Positions 4,989 through 5,100 of a stretch of 5,100 nucleotides of DNA are shown here, piece by piece. This DNA is from Clostridium sp. GTDB taxonomy: Bacteria > Bacillota > Clostridia > Lachnospirales > Lachnospiraceae. The translations under genes were made by a program, and so were the position numbers. Position 1 is the stretch's first letter; every line of letters begins with the position of its first letter. The stretch spans positions 1-5,100 of the forward strand of contig JAEDOC010000144.1 in the NCBI GenBank assembly GCA_016302185.1. The letters are read 5' to 3'. The notes under the pieces were generated by a model that saw nothing but the letters and a program-made list of their open reading frames with translations, was not told where the DNA came from and ran no database searches.

Positions 4989-5100
4989 AGGAAGCGAAAC
5001 GGACGCAAAAAAGGTTCAGAGGCCCGGCAGAGAGAAACAGCCTGAAAGTCTTCTGTATTCGATGGGCTGTTCTAAGACTGTGACATAGAAAAAGGACGGG
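4989..5100. other. Non-coding tail with two interleaved inverted repeats
   Basis: No gene, tRNA or clear promoter is visible in these last 112 nt. Two inverted repeats interleave: AACAGCC (5036-5042) with GGCTGTT (5065-5071), and AGTCTT (5047-5052) with AAGACT (5074-5079). Their arms alternate, so in RNA they would form either two mutually exclusive hairpins or an H-type pseudoknot. Neither is followed by a T-tract, so I cannot call a terminator for the ATPase gene. The region may be the leader of a gene beyond the window. Confidence 0.35.

Noticed and set aside
5065..5089. Possible promoter with CATAGA preceded by TGA near the right edge
   Set aside because: Only 3 of 6 matches to the -10 consensus and no -35 at proper spacing.

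Overview
The window looks like a chromosomal segment from a moderately GC-rich Firmicute, most likely a Lachnospiraceae-type clostridium. The evidence is strong AGGAG-type ribosome binding sites, short intergenic gaps, all genes on one strand, frequent TTAAAG codon pairs, and a Moco operon containing a free-standing MOSC protein. This placement is inference from style, not from a marker gene.

Region 1 (1-1411) is the 3' part of a molybdenum cofactor (Moco) operon. It holds the C-terminal part of moaA (GTP 3',8-cyclase, cut by the window edge), a small stand-alone MOSC-domain protein, and a MogA/MoaB-family protein. The last two overlap by ATGA, and the gap between moaA and the MOSC gene is 13 nt. 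Together they cover the first step of pterin synthesis, the late adenylylation step before molybdate insertion, and a probable Moco-handling step.

Region 2 (1412-4988) is a separate unit that opens with an extended -10 promoter directly after the mogA stop codon. It encodes a TetR-family repressor, then, 6 nt later, a two-helix membrane protein of unknown function. After a 134-nt leader comes a 752-residue UvrA-like double ABC ATPase. The ATPase lacks the UvrB-binding domain and half of the first zinc module of true UvrA. In this it resembles UvrA2 and the DrrC type of daunorubicin-resistance protein. A repressor plus this kind of protein suggests an inducible response to a DNA-binding or other toxic small molecule; this is inference.

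The 134-nt leader upstream of the ATPase gene is the most structured non-coding part. It contains a 14-bp stem followed by five T residues (a terminator or attenuator). Each arm of that stem is itself a quasi-palindrome, and the two centres lie 31 bp apart. A 25-codon open frame overlaps the upstream stop codon and runs through the whole stem, and a 9-bp direct repeat is also present. The final 112 nt (4989-5100) contain no gene that I can see, only two interleaved inverted repeats. I see no CRISPR array, tRNA, rRNA, insertion sequence or phage gene.
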